From: Terasakiispira papahanaumokuakeensis | GTDB taxonomy: Bacteria > Pseudomonadota > Gammaproteobacteria > Pseudomonadales > Halomonadaceae | Reading direction: 5' to 3' | NCBI RefSeq assembly: GCF_001709345.1 | Contig: NZ_MDTQ01000001.1 | Location: 1,832,584 to 1,896,583, forward strand | Length of the DNA stretch: 64,000 nt | Shown: one piece after another, positions 56,546 to 64,000 of the stretch | Layout: each line of letters begins with the position of its first letter | Position numbering within the stretch: position 1 is the stretch's first letter | Position numbers and translations under genes: made by a program | The notes under the pieces: model-generated | Databases searched by the model: none | Seen by the model: the letters and a program-made list of their open reading frames with translations, nothing else | Told to the model about the DNA's origin: nothing

Positions 56546-56953
56546 ATGATCATCTATGGTGTCACCTTACTTGCTGTCTGCACCCTCACCGGGGTTGCAC
56601 TGGGGCAAATATTAGGCGTTCTGATTGGTATTCCGGCCAATGTCGGCGGTGTCGGTATCGCCATGATTTTGCTGGTCGTAATCGGCCATACCTTACAACA
56701 ACGCGGCGTGCTCGATCTGAAAAGTGAACAAGGCATCGAATTTTTCAGTGCCATCTATATCCCTGTCGTGGTGGCCATGGCCGCTAAACAGAATGTTTAT
56801 GGCGCCCTCACCGGCGGCCCCATGGCCATTACCGCAGGCGTCACCGCAGTGGCGATCGGTTTTCTACTGATTCCCCTCATCGACAAGCTGGGTCGCCCCA
56901 GTAACGATCATGATCAGCTGACACAGACAACCGAGGAGCAACGCCATGTTTGA
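56546..56953 (+). CDS. madL: Malonate transporter subunit MadL
   Basis: A 135-aa membrane protein with four hydrophobic segments. The opening IYGVTLLAVCTLTGVALGQILG and the block GIEFFSAIYIPVVVAMAAKQNVYGAL fit MadL. With MadM it forms a sodium-dependent malonate importer. The start is ATG 56546 with GGAG upstream; an earlier in-frame start lacks support. It lies 340 bp after mdcH with no supported gene between, and overlaps madM by 8 bp. Confidence 0.9.
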   Translation: MIIYGVTLLAVCTLTGVALGQILGVLIGIPANVGGVGIAMILLVVIGHTLQQRGVLDLKSEQGIEFFSAIYIPVVVAMAAKQNVYGALTGGPMAITAGVTAVAIGFLLIPLIDKLGRPSNDHDQLTQTTEEQRHV

Positions 56954-57716
56954 AGCACTGGATAAAGTATCGAATACGTACAGTATGGTGGTCGGCTTTG
57001 CACTAATCGGCCTAGTCATGTGGGTGTCTTATAAACTCTCGGCCAAATTAACGGCAGGCCGTATTCACGGCTCCGCCATCGCTATATTGATTGGCTTGGT
57101 CTTGGCCTACATTGGCGGCGTCATCTCAGGGGGCAAACACGGTATTATGGATTTACCCCTGCTCTCCGGTATTGGCATCGTAGGTGGCACCATGCTGCGA
57201 GATTTTGCCATTGTCGCCACCGGTTTCGGGGTTCATTTAAATGAACTCAAAAAAGCCGGCATTGTGGGCATTATTGCTTTATTGATGGGCGTGCTCTCTT
57301 CTTTCTTTGCGGGTGTCACCATCGCGATGGCTTTCGGTTATACCGATGCGGTCAGCCTAACCACCATTGGCGCAGGCGCCGTCACTTATATTGTCGGCCC
57401 CGTCACAGGGGCTGCGATTGGCGCAAGCTCTGAAGTCATGGCGTTATCCATCGCCGCAGGGCTGGTTAAATCCATTTTGGTGATGATCGCCACACCGGCA
57501 GTCGCCCGCTACATCGGCTTGGACAACCCTCGTACCGCAGTCTTGTTCGGCGGAATGATGGGCACCTCCAGCGGTGTTGCCGCAGGGCTTGCTGCGACTG
57601 ATCCTAAGCTGGTGCCTTATGGGTGTCTCACCGCAGCCTTCTATACGGCTGTCGGCTGTCTGATGGGGCCCTCTATTCTCTTCTTTATTATGCTAGCCCT
57701 TACCGGCGGCGCTTAA
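56946..57716 (+). CDS. madM: Malonate transporter subunit MadM
   Basis: A 256-aa membrane protein with eight or more hydrophobic segments. Conserved blocks include IGLVLAYIGGVISGGKHGIMDLP and MMGTSSGVAAGLAATDPKLVPYG. It is the partner of MadL in Na+-coupled malonate uptake. Together with mdcABCDEGH it gives a complete uptake and decarboxylation pathway. Confidence 0.92.
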   Translation: MFEALDKVSNTYSMVVGFALIGLVMWVSYKLSAKLTAGRIHGSAIAILIGLVLAYIGGVISGGKHGIMDLPLLSGIGIVGGTMLRDFAIVATGFGVHLNELKKAGIVGIIALLMGVLSSFFAGVTIAMAFGYTDAVSLTTIGAGAVTYIVGPVTGAAIGASSEVMALSIAAGLVKSILVMIATPAVARYIGLDNPRTAVLFGGMMGTSSGVAAGLAATDPKLVPYGCLTAAFYTAVGCLMGPSILFFIMLALTGGA

Positions 57717-57800
57717 TCTTTAAGCTATCCGCCTATTCTTCACGGCAGAAGTACATAGGAAAGCTTCATGGAAAGGCTTCTCTCAATCTGCCAACCGCCT

Positions 57801-57830
57801 CAACCCCCTGCTCTGCGGGGGGTTGTCTTT
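57801..57830 (+). terminator. Terminator after madM
   Basis: CAACCCCC (57801-57808) / GGGGGTTG (57818-57825), followed by TCTTTG. Confidence 0.65.
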
Positions 57831-57979
57831 GAAGTCTTCGAGCAGGGCAAAACCAGAAACTTCCGGGTCTCCTGAGCTCAGGTATAATGCCGACTAATGT
57901 CATACTTTCCGGCACCCTACGATTTCCGACATCCTAAGGTCTTACTTTCCATCATCTGACGGTACCGCGGAGGCGCTCC

Positions 57980-58897
57980 ATGGACGACGCGATTACACTC
58001 AAAAAACTTGAGATATTCCTGACTTTCATGCGCACAGGCACATTGGCAGGAGCTGCTGAAGCCTTGGATATCAGTAGCGTCAGCGTGCATCGCGCCATTC
58101 ACTCTCTGGAAGAAGCATTGAAGTGTCCACTCTTCCGCCAGGAAGGGCGCTTACTAGTGCCGCTCCCTAGTGCCGAAACCCTTGCCGAACAAGGCTTGCA
58201 AGTCATGCAGCTGATGGATGATGCCATCAAAGCCACGCGCGAGACGGCAGGCGTCTATTCGAACCAGTTCAAGCTTGGTGCCCTTTACTCACTCACATTA
58301 AATACGGTGCCACAGCTCATTGCAGGCTTAAAACTACGTAAGGGGGATCTCAATATTGAGCTGATGCTGAACTCCAATACACAGCTGTTCAAACAGCTAC
58401 GCTCACTGGAATTGGACGTTATTCTGGTTGCACTACCGGAAGAGTTTCATGAAGCCGATGTGCTGACTTTGCCGCTTTACCAGGATGACATTTGCCTCGC
58501 CGTCCCCCCTGACTCACCACTACGTCACTTAAAAGAGACAGATTTATCTGGATTGGATCAAGCCACTTTTGTGACATTGAACAAAGCCTTTGCCACCAGC
58601 AGAGATAGTTACCGCGCGTTTGAAAACGCCGGTATGACACCCAATGTTGTGATGGAAGTTTCCGATATTTTTTCTTTAATCAGCATGGTCAGTGCGGGCG
58701 TAGGGTTAGCGCTACTGCCTCGACGGGTTGAGGCCGTATTTGAAAACAAAATTCGTTTGATCCCACTGGCAAAAGATTGCCAAGTGATCCAAAACATTAC
58801 CATGGTTTGTCTGGCCAACCGTGAGCGAGACCCGAGAATTCTCAGCTGTATTGCAGAATGCCGACATTATGCCAGAAGACAGCACCCAGCCCCTTAA
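57980..58897 (+). CDS. mdcR: LysR-family regulator MdcR
   Basis: A 305-aa LysR regulator. N-terminal HTH (LKKLEIFLTFMRTGTLAGAAEAL, DISSVSVHRAIHSLEEALKC) and a C-terminal periplasmic-binding-like effector domain. The wording of the HTH and the location just after the mdc/mad genes match MdcR, which activates malonate genes when malonate is present. Same strand as the operon but with its own 263-bp upstream region. Confidence 0.88.
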   Translation: MDDAITLKKLEIFLTFMRTGTLAGAAEALDISSVSVHRAIHSLEEALKCPLFRQEGRLLVPLPSAETLAEQGLQVMQLMDDAIKATRETAGVYSNQFKLGALYSLTLNTVPQLIAGLKLRKGDLNIELMLNSNTQLFKQLRSLELDVILVALPEEFHEADVLTLPLYQDDICLAVPPDSPLRHLKETDLSGLDQATFVTLNKAFATSRDSYRAFENAGMTPNVVMEVSDIFSLISMVSAGVGLALLPRRVEAVFENKIRLIPLAKDCQVIQNITMVCLANRERDPRILSCIAECRHYARRQHPAP

Positions 58898-59314
58898 AAC
58901 GTTTTGATTGTTTGAAATCGTTGACACCGAAACAAAGCGTCTTTTAACCATTCAACGACAATCAAAAAATGAGACTTATTCAGACTGAAAGCAATACGAT
59001 TCCCTGCCTTTTCCAGACTCTTTAAGATCCAGCACACAGATAAAGCTGCCTTTCATTTTCATCTATTAAAAGCCATTTCTTAGATGAAAACCTCAAAAAT
59101 ATTTCACGCTTTTCGCCTAAAAACGACTCATTTAAATGAAAAGCGATAAAAGCCTATCATTCAAACCCCAAAACCTAGACATATAGATGAATTCAACAGA
59201 GAAATCTCGCCCCTGCTCATGACAAATGTCAGAGACCCAGTCTCATAAGACATGCATAATATACAAAATATTTTACTGACTTCTACTTAAAATCAACGAC
59301 GTCGCAGGCCTCAT
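58898..59314. promoter_or_regulatory. AT-rich intergenic region before the second chemoreceptor
   Basis: 417 bp without a gene. It contains a 12-bp palindrome TCATTTAAATGA (59128-59139) and several TTTTC/GAAAA runs. Probably the promoter region of the chemoreceptor gene; no consensus site could be assigned. Confidence 0.35.
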
Positions 59315-61240
59315 ATGAAAAAGATGGGTTTAAAAACATCATTGATATTGTCAATCACGGTGCTGGTGGCACTATCTGTTTCCATATCAAGTTATGTGCT
59401 CTACCTTCAACAAAAAGACATGCTGGCTGAGAGCATTATTCAGAAAAGCAAGGGGGATGCTAAAGCCAAAGCCTCTGCTGTCGAAACCATCATGAACGAA
59501 AAGGTAGGTGGAATCACCAAGCTGGCCAATCAATATCGTCAGAAGCCCATCACCGGCACTGATAGCGCTTTAACCGATGAAGTCTTTTTTATGGCCAACG
59601 CCATGAACCTGAAAAGCGCGGTGATCGTCAAAGACAACGGGGATGGCTATTGGACCTTAGGGACAACGTTAGCCCCTGAAACCTGGCCTAACAATAAAAT
59701 GAACGGCGATGCCCGCACATTGTCTTGGTACCCCTCTACCCAACAAGCCAATGGCGTCTTCATTACGGATCCCTATATTTATGATGTCACTGGGAATGAC
59801 CTCTACTGGGTCACCATTGCACACCACATTGTCAATGGGGCAGTAGCCATCAATATGCGCCTGCAATTTCTCGATGAACTGGTGCAGCAAACCAACGACA
59901 TCGAGGGCGCCACAGCCGCGATTATGACCGAAGACAGCACTGTTTTGGCATCCACCTCACCGCTGCTCAAATTAGGCCAAAAGGCCTTGAATGTTACAGC
60001 GGTGAGTAACGCGGTCCAACAGGCCATTCAAGATGACAACGCCATGTCGACTTACACGATCAATGGCCAGAACTATCTATTGTTTAGCCATCCGATCAAT
60101 GTCGGCGATAAGCGCTGGTATTATATGATGAGCGTGGATGAGTCTGTCGCGATGGCCAAGCTCAGCGAAGCACGTAATAGCGCCATTATGATTTCAATCA
60201 TGGCGACTCTGATCAGCATTGCCGTCGGCTTATTCCTGCTACAACGGCTATATCAACCGATTCTTTCCTTGAAATCGACCATCATGGGGCTTTCTAGCGG
60301 TAATGGCGATCTCACTCAACGCTTAGTCGTGAACAATAACGACGATTTGGGGCAGATTGCCCAAGGCGTCAATCGGTTTATTGAAACCCTGCAAAAAATG
60401 ATGCAGGAAATCCAGGTCGCCAGCACCTCGCTCAACAATAATATTGATCGTATCAAGCAGCAGTCAGAGCGCAATAGTACTGTTTTGCAAAATCACGCGG
60501 CCGAAACCGAGCAAGTGGTGACCGCGATAGAAGAAATGAGCTCGACCGCCGATGCAATGGCCCAGGATGCCGCTAACACAGCCAACCTCACGCAGCAGGC
60601 CAATGAAACCAGTGTTAACTCTCAACAGGCCGTTGAAAGCTCACAGCACATTGTCACAGCGTTAATCAGTGACGTTGATCAGTCTGCACAAAATGTGCAA
60701 CAAATGGCTGAAGAAACACAACAAATCAACGAAATCCTCAGTGTTATCGGGGATATTGCAGAGCAAACGAACTTATTGGCACTGAATGCCGCTATAGAAG
60801 CGGCACGAGCCGGTGAACAAGGACGCGGCTTTGCCGTGGTTGCCGATGAAGTTCGTAATTTGGCCAGTCGTACCAAGGCCAGCACAGAGGAAATCGAAAC
60901 AGCGCTTGAACGGTTGGGAGGCGGCACACGGAACGTCGTCAACTCCATGGAAACCACTAAAACCCGTTGTCAGGAAACAGCCGAAAGCTCAGGTGAAGTT
61001 GCCGTCAGCCTTGAAACCATGGCCACTTATGTTAGCGAAATCAACAACTTAAGCACTCAAATCGCCACAGCCGCTGAAGAGCAAAGCTCCGTCACCCAAG
61101 AACTCAGCCAAAATATGTCGGCGATTAATGGCATCGTGGTTGAGCTCAGAGCCAGCGGCGAACAGGCCTTACATGAAGCGGAAGATATTGCTCAAATCAA
61201 TCAGCAACTGGTCGCCATTGTGAATCGATTTAAAGTCTAG
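59315..61240 (+). CDS. Methyl-accepting chemotaxis protein with Cache sensor
   Basis: A 641-aa chemoreceptor. Membrane helices at about 9-31 and 285-308 enclose a periplasmic dCache-type domain, with [20 protein letters not shown] and VTIAHHI typical of amino-acid-sensing Cache. HAMP follows ([20 protein letters not shown]), then the signalling domain with [20 protein letters not shown] and [15 protein letters not shown]. It would direct swimming toward amino acids or related compounds; no ligand can be named. ATG 59315, monocistronic. Confidence 0.9.
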   Translation: MKKMGLKTSLILSITVLVALSVSISSYVLYLQQKDMLAESIIQKSKGDAKAKASAVETIMNEKVGGITKLANQYRQKPITGTDSALTDEVFFMANAMNLKSAVIVKDNGDGYWTLGTTLAPETWPNNKMNGDARTLSWYPSTQQANGVFITDPYIYDVTGNDLYWVTIAHHIVNGAVAINMRLQFLDELVQQTNDIEGATAAIMTEDSTVLASTSPLLKLGQKALNVTAVSNAVQQAIQDDNAMSTYTINGQNYLLFSHPINVGDKRWYYMMSVDESVAMAKLSEARNSAIMISIMATLISIAVGLFLLQRLYQPILSLKSTIMGLSSGNGDLTQRLVVNNNDDLGQIAQGVNRFIETLQKMMQEIQVASTSLNNNIDRIKQQSERNSTVLQNHAAETEQVVTAIEEMSSTADAMAQDAANTANLTQQANETSVNSQQAVESSQHIVTALISDVDQSAQNVQQMAEETQQINEILSVIGDIAEQTNLLALNAAIEAARAGEQGRGFAVVADEVRNLASRTKASTEEIETALERLGGGTRNVVNSMETTKTRCQETAESSGEVAVSLETMATYVSEINNLSTQIATAAEEQSSVTQELSQNMSAINGIVVELRASGEQALHEAEDIAQINQQLVAIVNRFKV

Positions 61241-61333
61241 CCTTAAGATTTAAGGTCTAGCCATAAAAGTGGATATCACCACTGACGGTCCTGGCTTGAT
61301 CTCTTAGATCAGCTCTGTTCAGATGAAGCTTAT

Positions 61334-61360
61334 AAGGGAGCCCTCAAGGCTCCCTTTTTT
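61334..61360 (+). terminator. Rho-independent terminator after the second chemoreceptor
   Basis: AAGGGAGCC / GGCTCCCTT with loop CTCAA (61334-61356), followed by TTTT. Confidence 0.88.
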
Positions 61361-61440
61361 ACATCGATTTCTTTGGTCGACTCACCAGTACGGGCTAGAC
61401 TATCTCCTTGAGGAGAATCGACGAGCCAAGCATACAAGAG

Positions 61441-62587
61441 ATGGTCATGCGAGCGTTGCGCCCTTCACTAAAAGACAACATCGTATCCAAGCTGATACTC
61501 GCCTGGACGCTGAACACACTATCAAGCCTGATAGTGCATGCCTCGGCGGAGACGGTGCCTCGTTCAGATGAGGTTCATTATCTAGGGATGGCGGTTTTTG
61601 ATTATCACCTCACCCTGGATGATATACCCGTTGGCGGGTTATCAGGGTTGACCTATCTAGGCCGACACCAGTACCTAGCCATTTCCGATGATCGCTCTCG
61701 TCTTGCCCCTGCACGCTTCTACCATCTCGATATCAACTTAGATGATGGTCAGATTAAGCAAAACGATGTTCACTTCACTCAGTTAACGCCATTACGGCGA
61801 AAAGATGGGCAGCATTATGGATGGGGACAAATAGATCCAGAAGGGATTGGTTACGACGCTCAACGAGGCGTATATATTGCCTCGGAAGGCGATAACCTCA
61901 GTGCGATAGCGCCGCGTCTTGATCGTTACAGCCTTGAGGGTCAATGGCAACAGCAACTTCCTCTACCCGATGAATTCATCCCCGCCGAGCAACAAGGTGT
62001 GCGCAATAACCGCTCATTGGAAAGTCTTGCGTTAACGCCTGATGGGCAATTTCTTTTCACCGCGACAGAACAAGCGCTCATCCAAGATGGGCCCGAAAGC
62101 GATGAAACGCATTCAAGCCCGAGTCGTATTGTCATGATCAACCTCAACACAGCACAGGTGGTCCATCAGTATCTTTACTTAACCGATCGAAAGGGTCATG
62201 GCCTTGTCGACCTCATCGCCCTGTCCAAGACCCAGCTGCTAGCCCTTGAACGCAATCAATTATGTGCCCAGCCAAGGGAATAATATTCGTATCTATCACG
62301 TTCAACTTGAGCCAGCGACGGAGTTAACAGGGGTCGTCTCACAGAGATCGCTTATCCCCGCCCCAACACCTGCCCATAAAACTTTGCTTATCGATCTGCA
62401 CGACCTGGGCATTAAGCCTGACAATATCGAAGGCATGGCCTTAGGTCCTCGCCTTTCTGAACACAGGCGTGCACTGATCCTCGTTTCCGACAATAACTTC
62501 AGCCGCGCTCAGACCACGCAGGTGATTGCGCTGGCGATACCGTCATCTCTTCTCACTGACCCACCTATTCTGACGGGTCGGCCATAA
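61441..62587 (+). pseudogene. Frameshifted phytase-like esterase protein
   Basis: Two overlapping frames together encode one exported protein of the phytase-like esterase family. The first carries a signal peptide (ending IVHASA about residue 35), GGLSGLTYLGRHQYLAISDD and IDPEGIGYDAQRGVYIASEGD. It runs out of family sequence after LLALERN. The second frame resumes at NYVPSQGNNIRIYHVQL and continues to IPSSLLTDPPILTGRP. The break is a CAAT duplication at 62253-62260; removing one CAAT restores a continuous frame of about 380 aa. Either a recent mutation, a reversible slippage switch, or a sequencing error. Confidence 0.75.
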
Positions 62588-62594
62588 TCGGGGC

Positions 62595-63869
62595 TCACTC
62601 AGGCCTCACCATTTGACTTGAAATCTCAATGTCTGAAATAGCCCGGCCCTCTATTTGATCGGCGACCCACTCGGCTGTCGCAGCCGATAGTGTCCAGCCC
62701 AGATGTCCATGACCGGTATTATAAAAGACACATGGTTGTTGGCCTGGCCCCACTTTAGGCATCATATTCGGCATCATCGGACGCAGCCCTGCCCAGGGCT
62801 CAGCATGTCGTGTACTGACGCCGGGGAAGCAGGCCTCCACCCACTTCACAAGAGGAAGAATACGGTTATTTCGAATGTCGCGGTTGTAGCCATTAAACTC
62901 TGCGGTACCCGCGACTCTTAAGCGCCCATTCCCCAAACGACTGGACACAATTTTGGTCGCATCATCCAGTAAACTGACCTGGGGCGCCGCCGCTTGGGAG
63001 TCAGGATCATCCAGGTGCACCGTAATGGAATAACCTTTTACCGGGTATATATTCACCCGATCCCCCAATTGAGCCGCGAGCTTCCGGCTACCGACCCCAG
63101 CGCAAATGACAATGCGATCAAAAGTGTCTCGCTGCCCATGGCCTGGGGCAGCACCAAACGTCTCACCAACTACCCAGGCTCGATGACTGTCAGCCCCAAG
63201 GTGGTTAACGCGAGTGCCATAGCGGATATGTCCGCCTAGACGCTCAACAGCTTGGGCCAGACCAAAGGTGAATTTATGGATATCTCCAGTGGCATCACTT
63301 CCGGTAAAAAAGCCGCCGTAAAAATCCCCTTTTAAATTGGGCTCAATCACCCGTATATCCCCAGGAGTCAATGCTTGCCGTGTCAATCCTCCTTGAGCCA
63401 ACAGCGCTGAAACTCGCTCAGCTTGCTCAAACTCTGATCGAGTTCGATAAATATGTAAGATACCGCGTTTTGTTAAATCAAAATCAATCGACTCTTGCTC
63501 AGCCCAGGCCCATAAAATATCGCGTGCACGAATCGCCAATCGCACCGTATCGACGGTATTGCGTTGATACTGGCCTATCGCCATTGCAAACTCAGCCAAC
63601 CAGCTCAGCTTATGCCAAGAAGGCTTTGGATTGATCAGTAAAGGGGCATCCTGGTGCCACATCCATTTGAGCCCTTTCCATAACGTGGGCCAGCTGTTCC
63701 AGACTTCAGCATTAGAGGCCGACAACTGTCCACCATTGGCAAATGAAGTATCCATAGCCGCATAGCGCTGCTGCTCATAAAGGGTCACCTCATGCCCACG
63801 CCGTAACAATGCATAGGCTGTCGTCACCCCTGTCACGCCACCGCCAATGATCGCAATCCGTTTCATCAT
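62595..63869 (-). CDS. dadA: D-amino acid dehydrogenase (DadA type)
   Basis: A 424-aa FAD enzyme of the DAO family. The N-terminal dinucleotide fold is RIAIIGGGVTGVTTAYALLRRGHEVTLYE-like, and the FAD-binding C-terminal block reads TGHGHLGWTLSAATAEWVAD. It oxidises D-amino acids to 2-oxo acids at the inner membrane and passes electrons to quinone. No alanine racemase or lrp gene is adjacent. The start is ATG 63869; the last 131 bp of the window are its upstream region with no clear operator. Confidence 0.9.
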   Translation of the reverse strand: MMKRIAIIGGGVTGVTTAYALLRRGHEVTLYEQQRYAAMDTSFANGGQLSASNAEVWNSWPTLWKGLKWMWHQDAPLLINPKPSWHKLSWLAEFAMAIGQYQRNTVDTVRLAIRARDILWAWAEQESIDFDLTKRGILHIYRTRSEFEQAERVSALLAQGGLTRQALTPGDIRVIEPNLKGDFYGGFFTGSDATGDIHKFTFGLAQAVERLGGHIRYGTRVNHLGADSHRAWVVGETFGAAPGHGQRDTFDRIVICAGVGSRKLAAQLGDRVNIYPVKGYSITVHLDDPDSQAAAPQVSLLDDATKIVSSRLGNGRLRVAGTAEFNGYNRDIRNNRILPLVKWVEACFPGVSTRHAEPWAGLRPMMPNMMPKVGPGQQPCVFYNTGHGHLGWTLSAATAEWVADQIEGRAISDIEISSQMVRPE

Positions 63870-64000
63870 GAGCGTCCCTCCAGGCCAAAACGCAACGACG
63901 ATATTCAGCAGTCTAGCCTTGATCTGAGCAAAATACCGCGCACCGCATCAATCAAAAACCGTCTATCAGTCACACAAGGAGTTTATTGAACTAGATTGAT

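Noticed and set aside
1-64000. CRISPR arrays, tRNA or rRNA genes
   Set aside because: No regularly spaced repeats with unique spacers and no tRNA/rRNA signature were seen. The tandem repeats are contiguous and have no spacers.

Overview
This 64-kb window is chromosomal DNA, probably from a gammaproteobacterium. That placement is inferred from gene content: a HutC-controlled hutIGUH locus, a cyoABCDE oxidase operon with an ANR/FNR-type site, an mdc malonate decarboxylase operon with madLM, a Pseudomonas-type guanidinobutyrase, and carboxynorspermidine synthesis. The polyamine pathway and the Na+-coupled transporters would suit a marine or halophilic member of the Oceanospirillales/Halomonadaceae, but no rRNA or other species marker is present. 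By eye, most of the window is moderate in GC. Two stretches at the left are clearly more AT-rich and look acquired.

Layout. 1-1.9 kb is the end of an integron cassette array: a cassette-gene tail, two attC-like sites and two unknown genes. 2.0-2.1 kb holds a possible phage C4-type antisense RNA, followed by a DinB-like gene. 3.07-3.78 kb is hutC. Next comes an inserted island (3.86-10.9 kb) bounded by a 34-bp near-perfect direct repeat matching the 3' end of yjiH. It carries a four-gene AT-rich operon (GNAT-like protein, U32-like TIM barrel, haem-oxygenase-like diiron enzyme, LysE exporter), a divergent MocR regulator, and an ilvA gene of different composition. From 10.87 to 19.7 kb the hut locus resumes: yjiH, two HutC operators, hutI-hutG-hutU-hutH and a YuiF-like transporter. 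19.9-22.1 kb has small accessory genes (DUF7079-like, GST, methyltransferase, a regulator remnant). topB follows, then cyoABCDE (24.9-29.7 kb).

29.9-37.5 kb is a sigma-54-controlled catabolic unit: a PAS/AAA+/Fis-type activator diverging from a guanidinobutyrase-like ureohydrolase, a TIM-barrel isomerase-like protein, a 2-oxoglutarate/Fe(II) oxygenase, a periplasmic binding protein and a fused permease-ATPase. Then come dkgB, a chemoreceptor, dbpA, a two-domain deaminase-like protein, the carboxynorspermidine genes with a small coupled membrane protein, and gcd. 49.6-58.9 kb is the complete malonate decarboxylase system (mdcABCDEGH, madLM, mdcR). The window ends with a second chemoreceptor, a frameshifted phytase-like esterase gene and dadA.

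The most promising undescribed system is the 7-kb island. Its diiron enzyme, amino-acid exporter and PLP-type regulator suggest production and export of a small unusual amino acid, with ilvA as a possible precursor-supply or resistance gene; this is inference. A second signal runs through the window: many intergenic regions, and one gene end, carry short decaying tandem repeats with a period near 15 bp and unrelated unit sequences.
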